The translations under genes were made by a program, and so were the position numbers. Positions 42,255 through 48,035 of a DNA stretch of 48,035 nucleotides are shown in pieces. Below the pieces are notes generated by a model. That model saw nothing but the letters and a program-made list of their open reading frames with translations, made no database searches and was not told where the DNA came from. The DNA is from Candidatus Omnitrophota bacterium (GTDB lineage: Bacteria > Omnitrophota > Gorgyraeia > B26-G9), in the NCBI GenBank assembly GCA_018817165.1, contig JAHITY010000098.1, positions 1-48,035 on the forward strand. The letters run 5' to 3'. Each line of letters starts with the position of its first letter. The stretch's first letter is position 1.

Positions 42255-42914
42255 ATGTCAGAGCTTAACACATTAATAAGCGCATTTGAGCATACTCTTA
42301 AAGATAGTAATCTACAAAATATCACAATAGACCTAGCGGAAGTCTTTACTGACACACTAATGGAAGAAAGCATTGCAAGAGAAATCCCTATCATTGGAAC
42401 AGTTGTCGGCTTAGGAAAGACAGCATTGGGAATTAAGGAGTTTTTGTTTTTAAAAAAGATAATATATTTTATTTCTGAGCTTAAAAATATATCCGCAACA
42501 AAGCGTTATGAGATGATTGATAAAATTGATAACTCTGGTAAGTTTAGAACAAAAGTTGGAGAAAAACTTTTATACATAATTGACAAGTGTGATGATCATG
42601 AAAAATCACAATTTATAGCTCGGATGTTTGCAGCTTTTCTTTGTCAAAAAATAAGCTATGAGGATTTTTTGCGTTCAGCAAGTATTATTGACCGAACACT
42701 ACTTGAAGACCTAATTTGGGTTATTGGTCACGATGATTTTATGTATGAGGAACTGGGTGATTTGGTTAATAGCGGAATGTTCAATGTTAATGTTGTTGAT
42801 CAAAGAGATTATGATTTAAAACTCCCAGCAGCTTATAAATTAGAAGCTCATTTGAGTGAAATCGGCAATAAAATTAAGGATATTTTAACAATATCAATAG
42901 AAAACAATGTGTAG
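42255..42914 (+). CDS. RT-linked accessory protein with hydrophobic segment
   Basis: A 219-residue protein 16 nt downstream of the RT gene on the same strand. It has an N-terminal helical lead, a hydrophobic Gly-rich stretch (IPIIGTVVGLGKTALGIKEF, about residues 45-65) continuing to KKIIYFISELKNI, and then a charged helical region (KVGEKLLYIIDKCDDHEKS, ISYEDFLRSASIIDRTLLED). The pattern belongs to a widespread family of unknown function that I recall from mobile regions but cannot name. The hydrophobic stretch suggests a membrane-acting effector or peripheral membrane contact. It does not look like SLATT or a nuclease. Confidence 0.7.
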   Translation: MSELNTLISAFEHTLKDSNLQNITIDLAEVFTDTLMEESIAREIPIIGTVVGLGKTALGIKEFLFLKKIIYFISELKNISATKRYEMIDKIDNSGKFRTKVGEKLLYIIDKCDDHEKSQFIARMFAAFLCQKISYEDFLRSASIIDRTLLEDLIWVIGHDDFMYEELGDLVNSGMFNVNVVDQRDYDLKLPAAYKLEAHLSEIGNKIKDILTISIENNV

Positions 42915-42923
42915 AAAAGGGGA

Positions 42924-42933
42924 ACACCTATTT
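42924..42933 (-). repeat. Right flank motif (inverted AAATAGGTGT) of the RT module
   Basis: ACACCTATTT is the exact reverse complement of the 10-bp core at 40007-40016. Its wider context, GGGGAACACCTATTTTAAAT, mirrors the CCC side of the left copy. Together they bracket the 147-residue gene, the RT and its accessory gene. Confidence 0.4.
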
Positions 42934-43064
42934 TAAATTATAGAACAAATTCTTAGTAGAAGCTTGGCGGGGCGTTCATCAAAGTTTCAAAAAATAATTA
43001 CAGGATAGAGGGGCAGGTTAAATTATTGACAAAACTCCTTTTTTCCCTTAACCTATAATTAAAG

Positions 43065-43087
43065 CCACTAGGACACAAAGACACAAG
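43065..43087 (+). repeat. CAC-AGGACACAAAG direct repeat, left copy
   Basis: CCACTAGGACACAAAGACAC plus AAG. A close copy is at 44161-44188. The two enclose one gene. The gap 42915-43127 also has TTGACA (43026-43031) and TATAAT, but 22 bp apart. Confidence 0.6.
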
Positions 43088-43127
43088 CATACTTCCAGTA
43101 TAAACTTATATAGGAAAAAATATATCT

Positions 43128-44150
43128 ATGTCTAAAAGACAAGATAATACAAAAATATCCTACGAAATAGATCCGTATAACCGATTAATTATCAATGATT
43201 CCAGTAAACAAAGCCAACTCTCCAGATTCAGACAAGTTCTTGACGGCAGATTCAAAATTAATCCGGACAATTCAGTATCTTATCTTGTAAAATCTCCTAT
43301 GCCAAATGACCAGGAAATGCCATACCAGGTTAAACTTGAAGGCAACTGGTCTTTGGATAAAGAGCATAATTTATGCCTTAGTTTAAATAAATGGGGCAGA
43401 CAGACTTTAGGGGATAAATTAACTCTTCAGGCAGATATTATGGATGTTGAGAAAAATTCTCTGCTTTTCAGCGTGACTACCACAAACAAAGATAATACGC
43501 AGTCAATATATATCCTTAAACTCCAGGGAGCGTGGCAGGCGGATAAAAACAATCGGCTGACATTTAGAGTGCAAAAAGAAGAAGGCAGTCATGATATTCT
43601 TACTTTTAAAGGAAGTTGGGAAATAAATAAACAGCATCAGATTATTTATCAATACGAAAAGGCTCAGCTGATCCGCAAAGAGAAAAATATTCAGATTTTA
43701 ACATTCCAAGGTTATTGGGATATTAAAGATAAAGGCAGATTATCTTATGTTTTGGATTTGCAGTCTGATTCAGTGTTTAATTTTAAAACTAGCGCGGCTG
43801 TGTTTAAAGATAAATATATTAAATATGAATTAGGCATTGGTTTGGGCAAGAGCCCGGAAGAGCAGATAATTACGCTTTGCGGTAAATGGAAAATTAAAAA
43901 AGATATTGGCTTGGTATTTGAAGTGGAATATGAAAATGGAAATATCCGGGCAATTACTTTTGGCGCGGAAGCAAAGCTGACTGAGAAAAATAGTATAAGT
44001 TTTGAATTGAAGAACGATCAGAATAAAAACATCAGCGCTCAGCTACAGCTTTCCCGAAAGATATTAGACGGAGAAGGTTTATCGTTTTTGCGGTTTTTAA
44101 AGTCGAAGGATGAAACAGTTGTTACGGTTGGGGCAGGTCTTTCTTGGTGA
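43128..44150 (+). CDS. Repetitive beta-rich protein with G-x-W repeats
   Basis: A 340-residue protein with no signal peptide. It is built of at least six units of about 30-50 residues, each with a G-x-(W/F) core: LDGRFKINPDNSVSY, LEGNWSLDKEHNLCLSL, LQGAWQADKNNRLTF, FKGSWEINKQHQIIY, FQGYWDIKDKGRLSYV, LCGKWKIKKDIGLVF. Each gives a hairpin of two strands, so the whole could form a beta-barrel or a beta-sheet stack. The last residue is an aromatic (LSW), as in many outer-membrane barrels, but export would need a signal that is absent. No family is recognised; I have seen similar layouts only as uncharacterised proteins. Confidence 0.75.
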   Translation: MSKRQDNTKISYEIDPYNRLIINDSSKQSQLSRFRQVLDGRFKINPDNSVSYLVKSPMPNDQEMPYQVKLEGNWSLDKEHNLCLSLNKWGRQTLGDKLTLQADIMDVEKNSLLFSVTTTNKDNTQSIYILKLQGAWQADKNNRLTFRVQKEEGSHDILTFKGSWEINKQHQIIYQYEKAQLIRKEKNIQILTFQGYWDIKDKGRLSYVLDLQSDSVFNFKTSAAVFKDKYIKYELGIGLGKSPEEQIITLCGKWKIKKDIGLVFEVEYENGNIRAITFGAEAKLTEKNSISFELKNDQNKNISAQLQLSRKILDGEGLSFLRFLKSKDETVVTVGAGLSW

Positions 44151-44160
44151 AATGTAAAGG

Positions 44161-44188
44161 TCACCAGGACACAAAGTCACAAGGACAC
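44161..44188 (+). repeat. CAC-AGGACACAAAG direct repeat, right copy
   Basis: TCACCAGGACACAAAGTCAC plus AAGGACAC. It matches 43065-43087 except for a few bases and lies 10 bp after the repetitive gene. The GGACAC unit recurs within it. Confidence 0.6.
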
Positions 44189-44221
44189 AGGTAATAATGT
44201 ATAGGTTTAAAAGGAGGAGCT

Positions 44222-44833
44222 ATGAAGATTAGTGTAGGAATATTGATTTTTGTTTTATGTTATTCGATTGTTTTTTGCAATCAGGTATTTTGTTTCGATG
44301 GCGAACAACCTAATCTTAATGATAAAAATAAAGAAGACGCCAGTTTGAAAAATTTTTGGGAAAAAGAGCAGCTTTTATTAGATCAAAAAATTCAGGAAGG
44401 GAAAATCCTTAAAATAAAAGGATTATATTTGGGGATGAATATAGACGAGGCCTTTAAAATTATCCCCGACGCATTAAAGGATAGTTTAGCGTTAGGTGCA
44501 TTTAGGGGGATTGAGGAGGGATATATTATCGTTGATCAGCCATTTTATAATAAGTTCATTATTACATCTAATGATAATAAACAGGTTAAAAAAATAATAT
44601 TAACTAGTGGCGCGGTAGACATGCTTTTTAATACAGATGGTTTGCCGGCAGAAGATTTTATTCAGAAGTTTAAGGAAAGCTATAAAATAGATAATCTAGA
44701 GCCCCTTTTTGAAGAAGATGGTTCAATTAGCTGGAAATTTATATCTACTGATGGATATAAATTAATCTTAACGAGCGAAAAAGATATTCTGTTAGAAGAA
44801 ATAGCAGCATCATCTGAAATGCAGTTTGATTGA
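44222..44833 (+). CDS. Exported hypothetical protein
   Basis: A 203-residue protein with a signal peptide (about 1-24, MKISVGILIFVLCYSIVFCN). The mature region has an acidic linker, then a domain beginning KIKGLYLGMNIDEAFKIIPD. The x-GLYLGM-x-x-(D/E)-EA pattern recurs in small secreted bacterial domains of unknown function. AAGGAGG precedes the ATG. It heads a run of tightly packed plus-strand genes that continues to the window edge. No enzymatic motif is visible. Confidence 0.78.
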   Translation: MKISVGILIFVLCYSIVFCNQVFCFDGEQPNLNDKNKEDASLKNFWEKEQLLLDQKIQEGKILKIKGLYLGMNIDEAFKIIPDALKDSLALGAFRGIEEGYIIVDQPFYNKFIITSNDNKQVKKIILTSGAVDMLFNTDGLPAEDFIQKFKESYKIDNLEPLFEEDGSISWKFISTDGYKLILTSEKDILLEEIAASSEMQFD

Positions 44834-44862
44834 AAAATTGCTATACGAGAAAGGAAAAGAAT

Positions 44863-45231
44863 ATGGATTGGATAATTGATCTAACTGGGAAGTATTGGTT
44901 GATTGCAATTTTAGCAAGTGTGTGCTGTGGAATCTATGGCTTAAATTACGAAAAGAATAAAATAGAAGAAAAAGGGAACCCAAAAAAGACAGAAAAAAGT
45001 GGCGAGGAATTCAGGAAAGAAAACATTTTTAGCTTTTGGTGGAAAGATAAAATAGAGGCATTAGGAATCTTATTTTCTGAGTTTATAGGTTCTTTTGCGG
45101 GGTGGTATTGTCTTTTTCTTCTTGCGACCAGGTGGTGTAAACCTGTAGAACTTGGGGCTTTCGATGTAGGGTTAGCAACTATTGCAGTTATTTGTATCTC
45201 TGGATATTCATATAAACTAGTGAATAAGTAA
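44863..45231 (+). CDS. Small membrane protein
   Basis: A 122-residue protein with about three membrane segments: WLIAILASVCCGIYGL near the N-terminus, LGILFSEFIGSFAGWYCLFL in the middle and VGLATIAVICISGYSYKL at the end, separated by a charged loop rich in Lys and Glu. The start ATG 44863 has AAAGGAAAAGA upstream; a TTG start 33 nt earlier would overlap the preceding gene and is rejected. It is followed after 14 nt by the papain-like protease gene, so the two are probably cotranslated. Function unknown. Confidence 0.72.
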   Translation: MDWIIDLTGKYWLIAILASVCCGIYGLNYEKNKIEEKGNPKKTEKSGEEFRKENIFSFWWKDKIEALGILFSEFIGSFAGWYCLFLLATRWCKPVELGAFDVGLATIAVICISGYSYKLVNK

Positions 45232-45245
45232 TTGGAGGACAGAAA

Positions 45246-46025
45246 ATGAGTAAATTAGGCTGTATAAAAGATAAATTTAGTGGGAAGGATTATTTGATGC
45301 GGGCGTATTTGCCGATAATGAAATTGCCGAAAAAAATTGATTATACATCCAAGTTATCACCAGTCAGAGATCAGGGGGATGAAGGGACTTGTGTCAGTTT
45401 TGCTAGTGCTAGCGGAATGAAAGAGTATCAGGAAATGCTTGATTACGCCAAGTTTATCGAACTTTCCCCGAGATATATTTATAGCGAATGTAAAAAAATA
45501 GACGGAATACCCGATTCAGAAGGAACTACTTTGCGTGCGGCTATGCAGGTGCTGAATAAAAAAGGAGTGTGTCAGGAAAAGTTTTGGCCATATCAGCCGC
45601 ATCAAACAAATAAAGCCAAGACAGGGTTTGCGGCTAATGCCAAGAAATTTCAGATAAAAACTTATGCCCGGATACTAAATTTGAGCGAACTGCGTTTGAA
45701 TCTGGTAACTTTCGGGCCTTGTATTATTGGGGTGGAGGTTTTTGAAGGGATGATGACTACTAAAACCGGTATTGTTCCTATGCCTAAGAAAAATGAAAGA
45801 GTTTTAGGAGGACATGCTATTTGCCCGGTAGGTTATGATGACACTAAGAAACTGATTAAATTTAAAAACTCTTGGTCAGAACAATGGGGGCAGAAAGGCT
45901 ATGGATTTTTGCCTTATGCTTATATTGATAAATACATGATGGACGCATGGAGTTCAGTGGATATTGAGGATGAAAATCCGCTTACTTTGGCAAGCGTATT
46001 GACTTATGCTAAACAATACGCTTAG
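45246..46025 (+). CDS. Papain-like (C1A) cysteine protease without signal peptide
   Basis: A 259-residue papain-fold protease. SPVRDQGDEGTCVSFASA carries the oxyanion-hole Gln43 and the catalytic Cys49, GGHAICPVGYDD has His190, and FKNSWSEQWGQKGYGFLP has Asn208, so the active site is complete. The usual long inhibitory propeptide is missing: only about 35 residues precede the catalytic domain. There is no signal peptide, so the enzyme should be cytoplasmic, which is unusual for this family in bacteria. GGAGG lies 8 nt before the ATG. Its neighbours are a membrane protein and an EVE-domain nuclease. Confidence 0.9.
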   Translation: MSKLGCIKDKFSGKDYLMRAYLPIMKLPKKIDYTSKLSPVRDQGDEGTCVSFASASGMKEYQEMLDYAKFIELSPRYIYSECKKIDGIPDSEGTTLRAAMQVLNKKGVCQEKFWPYQPHQTNKAKTGFAANAKKFQIKTYARILNLSELRLNLVTFGPCIIGVEVFEGMMTTKTGIVPMPKKNERVLGGHAICPVGYDDTKKLIKFKNSWSEQWGQKGYGFLPYAYIDKYMMDAWSSVDIEDENPLTLASVLTYAKQYA

Positions 46026-46072
46026 CATAAAAGCATCGAGTAAAGAGTTGCGAGAAAAAACAAAAGGATAAG

Positions 46073-46972
46073 ATGTTAGAAAAAGATATCGAAAATTTAT
46101 TGTCTACATATACAAATGAATTTCTTCCCGATCGTCAATTAAAGCTTGTTGGACAGCAAGTTCGTTTGGGAAGTTATCGGGCCGATATAATATTCCAAGA
46201 AAACCCTGGGACAAAACTAATTGTTGAGGTGAAAAAGGGGCTTTTTATGAGAGATGCTGTCGGACAAATAGCAGATTATTATGGTTTATTGAAGCAAGAG
46301 TTCCCGGAAGATAATATAAAGCTTATGATAGCTGCTAACGTAATCCCTAAAGAGAGAACGATTTTCTTAAGGGACAAATTAGGAATAGAATTTTTAGAGT
46401 TGCCAATCTCTATGATAAACAAGGTTGCTGCAAAGCATGGCTATGTTTTTAAAGATTCCTATACGCCTGAACAAAAAGCCTCAACACAACAAACATTAAA
46501 TGCAATAGAAGACAGGGTTTTAAATTATCGTGCATGGATTTTTCAAGCTAACCCTCAGCGATATGATATATTAAATGCTTTGTCAGATGAACGTTTGGAT
46601 GTAGACGTTTGGCTTGTGAACCAATATAAGGATTATATAAAGAAAGGGGATATTGGTTTAATTTGGATGTCTGGCAAAGAGGCAGGGATTTATGCTGTTA
46701 TAGATATTATGTCAGATCCGGATTATTGTAAGGATTCGCCAATGTCTACCCGGTACTGGACTAGTGATGAGGACAAGGATAAAGTAAAACTACGCATAAA
46801 ATTTAAATATAAAATAAAACTTATTAATGATTATATTTCTCGCGAGGAATTAAAAAATATTCCAGGCTTGCGTAACATGAAAATTTTCAAAATGCCTCAA
46901 GCTACAAATTTTCCTGTAACAAAGGAAGAATGGCAAATCATTTCAAAATTAATCGAGAAAAAGATTGGTTAA
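46073..46972 (+). CDS. PD-(D/E)XK nuclease fused to an EVE domain
   Basis: A 299-residue fusion. The N-terminal about 115 residues are a NucS/DUF91-like restriction-endonuclease fold: Asp38 in YRADIIF and Glu52-x-Lys54 in LIVEVKKG, then AVGQIADYYGLL. From about residue 140 there is an EVE domain (PUA/YTH-like fold): YRAWIFQANPQRYDIL, DIGLIWMSGKEAGIYAV and DIMSDPDY. EVE domains bind modified bases, and EVE-nuclease fusions are proposed modification-dependent restriction enzymes acting on modified phage DNA. AAGGAT lies before the ATG. The gene starts 47 bp after the protease and ends 11 bp before the hydrolase start. Confidence 0.9.
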   Translation: MLEKDIENLLSTYTNEFLPDRQLKLVGQQVRLGSYRADIIFQENPGTKLIVEVKKGLFMRDAVGQIADYYGLLKQEFPEDNIKLMIAANVIPKERTIFLRDKLGIEFLELPISMINKVAAKHGYVFKDSYTPEQKASTQQTLNAIEDRVLNYRAWIFQANPQRYDILNALSDERLDVDVWLVNQYKDYIKKGDIGLIWMSGKEAGIYAVIDIMSDPDYCKDSPMSTRYWTSDEDKDKVKLRIKFKYKIKLINDYISREELKNIPGLRNMKIFKMPQATNFPVTKEEWQIISKLIEKKIG

Positions 46973-46983
46973 AAGGGAGCGGT

Positions 46984-47769
46984 ATGATCAATGTTATTTT
47001 TATCCATGGGATTAATTATCAGACTACCGGGTATAGCAATTGGTTATTTCAGAATATTCTTTGCGAGTACGGAAAAATCTTAAAGAAAAAAGGGATTGCT
47101 CAGGAAGAAATAGAGCAGAAAAAAGCCCAATTTATACAAAAAGAAATTATTTGGGCTGATGTTACTACCGACTTAACTAACCGCTATCTGAATTTAGAAT
47201 ACGAACTTTTTGGCAAGAAAAAAGGGTTATGGAACTGGGCTTCAAAAAAGGTTGATCCTTTAGCTTTACAGATAATGTATTACATCAAGGATAAGGGCGA
47301 TAAGAATTCTGGGGAAATGGACATTTTGGAGAAGCTGGATCGAGCGTTTCATTCCATCACTCAAGAAGCAAGTGATACTATTGTTATTGCTCATTCTCTG
47401 GGTAGTGTAATTGCTTTTGATTATTTGTTCAAATTTAGGAAATATTTTTTAGATCCAAAGGTAAATGTTTTGTCTTTTATCACTTTAGGTTCTCCAATCC
47501 CGATATTTATCTCTGCTATGGGGCATGTTGAATCTGAGCTAGCCTTACCTGCGAATATTAAAGCCTGGCATAATCTTTATGATAATGAAGATGGCATAGC
47601 CAGAAGATGCAAGCCGTTCTTCTCTAAAATAGACGTTAAAGATACAAGCGTGAGTACGGGCTTTTTCCCAATTAGCGCGCATGTAAAATATTGGCAGAAT
47701 AAACAAACAGCTTCTAAAATAGCAAAGATAATGATAAACACTGATAAAAGGTTGGATGAACACAGATGA
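46984..47769 (+). CDS. Alpha/beta hydrolase (serine lipase/esterase-like)
   Basis: A 261-residue alpha/beta hydrolase. VIFIHGINYQTTGYSNW carries the oxyanion HG motif, VIAHSLGSVIAFDYLF the nucleophile elbow (A-H-S-L-G), and DNEDGIARR plus SAHVKYWQNK the likely Asp and His. There is no signal peptide, so it should be cytoplasmic. The substrate is unknown; the layout is near the PGAP1/DUF676-type lipases. ATG 46984 follows GGGAG by 5 nt; a longer start at 46930 would run 43 nt into the nuclease gene and adds non-homologous residues. Its stop overlaps the next gene by 4 nt (ATGA). Confidence 0.85.
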   Translation: MINVIFIHGINYQTTGYSNWLFQNILCEYGKILKKKGIAQEEIEQKKAQFIQKEIIWADVTTDLTNRYLNLEYELFGKKKGLWNWASKKVDPLALQIMYYIKDKGDKNSGEMDILEKLDRAFHSITQEASDTIVIAHSLGSVIAFDYLFKFRKYFLDPKVNVLSFITLGSPIPIFISAMGHVESELALPANIKAWHNLYDNEDGIARRCKPFFSKIDVKDTSVSTGFFPISAHVKYWQNKQTASKIAKIMINTDKRLDEHR

Positions 47770-48035
47770 AAGTTAAAACTGAGCATAACATGAGGAAGCA
47801 TATATTAATATTTCAAATAGTTTTTGTGTTAATGGTTTTAATGGTAGGTAGTTGTTTTTCTGCGGATCATAGTAATGCTGATAAAGAAGCCACGAAAGAA
47901 AAACTTGTTAGGGGTAAAGCTGGCTTTACTGATGATGGGTTTTTTTATGTTTATGACGATAAGGGGAGCAAGTTAAATCATAAAATTCCTTCAGGTTGGA
48001 TGGGAGATTATGGAGATATCACCTTAGATCTCAAC
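47766..48035 (+). CDS. Lipoprotein, truncated by window end
   Basis: Ninety codons are present without a stop. The N-terminus has a membrane stretch (HILIFQIVFVLMVLMVGS) and a lipobox (MVGSC), then a polar linker and a domain starting KAGFTDDGFFYVYDDKGSKL. The ATG overlaps the hydrolase stop (ATGA), implying coupled translation; ATG 47790 is a possible shorter start. The family cannot be named from this fragment. Confidence 0.75.
   Translation, partial: MKVKTEHNMRKHILIFQIVFVLMVLMVGSCFSADHSNADKEATKEKLVRGKAGFTDDGFFYVYDDKGSKLNHKIPSGWMGDYGDITLDLN

Noticed and set aside
29234-42914. An intact prophage or integrative conjugative element
   Set aside because: No integrase, transposase, capsid, terminase, relaxase or type IV secretion gene is present in the window.
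43026-43060. A promoter made of TTGACA and TATAAT before the G-x-W repeat gene
   Set aside because: The boxes are 22 bp apart, outside the usual 15-19 bp range.

Overview
The window looks like chromosomal DNA of an uncultured, low-GC, Gram-negative anaerobe. A 1,191-residue pyruvate:ferredoxin oxidoreductase points to anaerobic metabolism. A TolC/MFP/RND efflux set and several signal peptides point to a double membrane. The very large exported protein at 24.3-28.2 kb, with an N-terminal motif NIAQETLSP after its signal peptide, resembles secreted proteins I associate with Omnitrophota (PVC group). That lineage call is inference, not proof.

Region 1 (1-13.4 kb) is housekeeping. It holds the tail of a cold-shock protein, typA/bipA, a DEAD-box RNA helicase with a DbpA-type RNA-binding domain, two small genes on the minus strand, a ferredoxin-nitroreductase fusion, a tandem ACT-domain protein, a small exported EF-hand protein, a pair of PilT-type ATPases and nifJ. 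Good sigma70-like promoters and rho-independent terminators separate most units.

Region 2 (13.4-23.3 kb) is a copper/silver efflux cluster: a P1B ATPase with YHS and heavy-metal-binding domains, then a CusC-like outer-membrane factor, a CusB-like adaptor carrying two heavy-metal-binding domains, a long CusA-like RND pump and a rhodanese lipoprotein. Together they would move Cu(I)/Ag(I) from the cytoplasm and periplasm to the outside. No metal-sensing regulator lies in the window.

Region 3 (23.4-28.8 kb) has an HD-GYP phosphohydrolase, the 1,308-residue exported TPR-like protein, a GIY-YIG protein and tRNA-Ser(GGA).

Region 4 (28.8-42.9 kb) is an accessory island starting at the tRNA. A perfect 20-bp copy of the tRNA 3' end lies 214 bp downstream and encloses a hairpin-rich segment. 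Then come an excisionase-like HTH gene, hicAB plus a third overlapping gene, a PIN-domain protein with C-terminal repeats, a second truncated HTH gene, a complete type I restriction-modification operon (hsdR-hsdM-hsdS), a DUF6119/TIGR04141-like gene, and a module built around a reverse transcriptase of the defence (UG/Abi/DRT-like) kind with two flanking unknown proteins. A diverged leader sequence of about 65-95 bp occurs twice in the same orientation, ahead of each HTH gene. No integrase or transposase was found.

Region 5 (42.9-48 kb) holds a beta-repeat protein between short direct repeats, then a run of closely packed plus-strand genes: an exported protein, a small membrane protein, a papain-like protease without a signal peptide, a PD-(D/E)XK nuclease fused to an EVE domain, an alpha/beta hydrolase and a truncated lipoprotein. 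The best candidates for something undescribed are the reverse-transcriptase module, the protease/EVE-nuclease/hydrolase cluster, and the repeated leader-plus-HTH layout ahead of defence modules.
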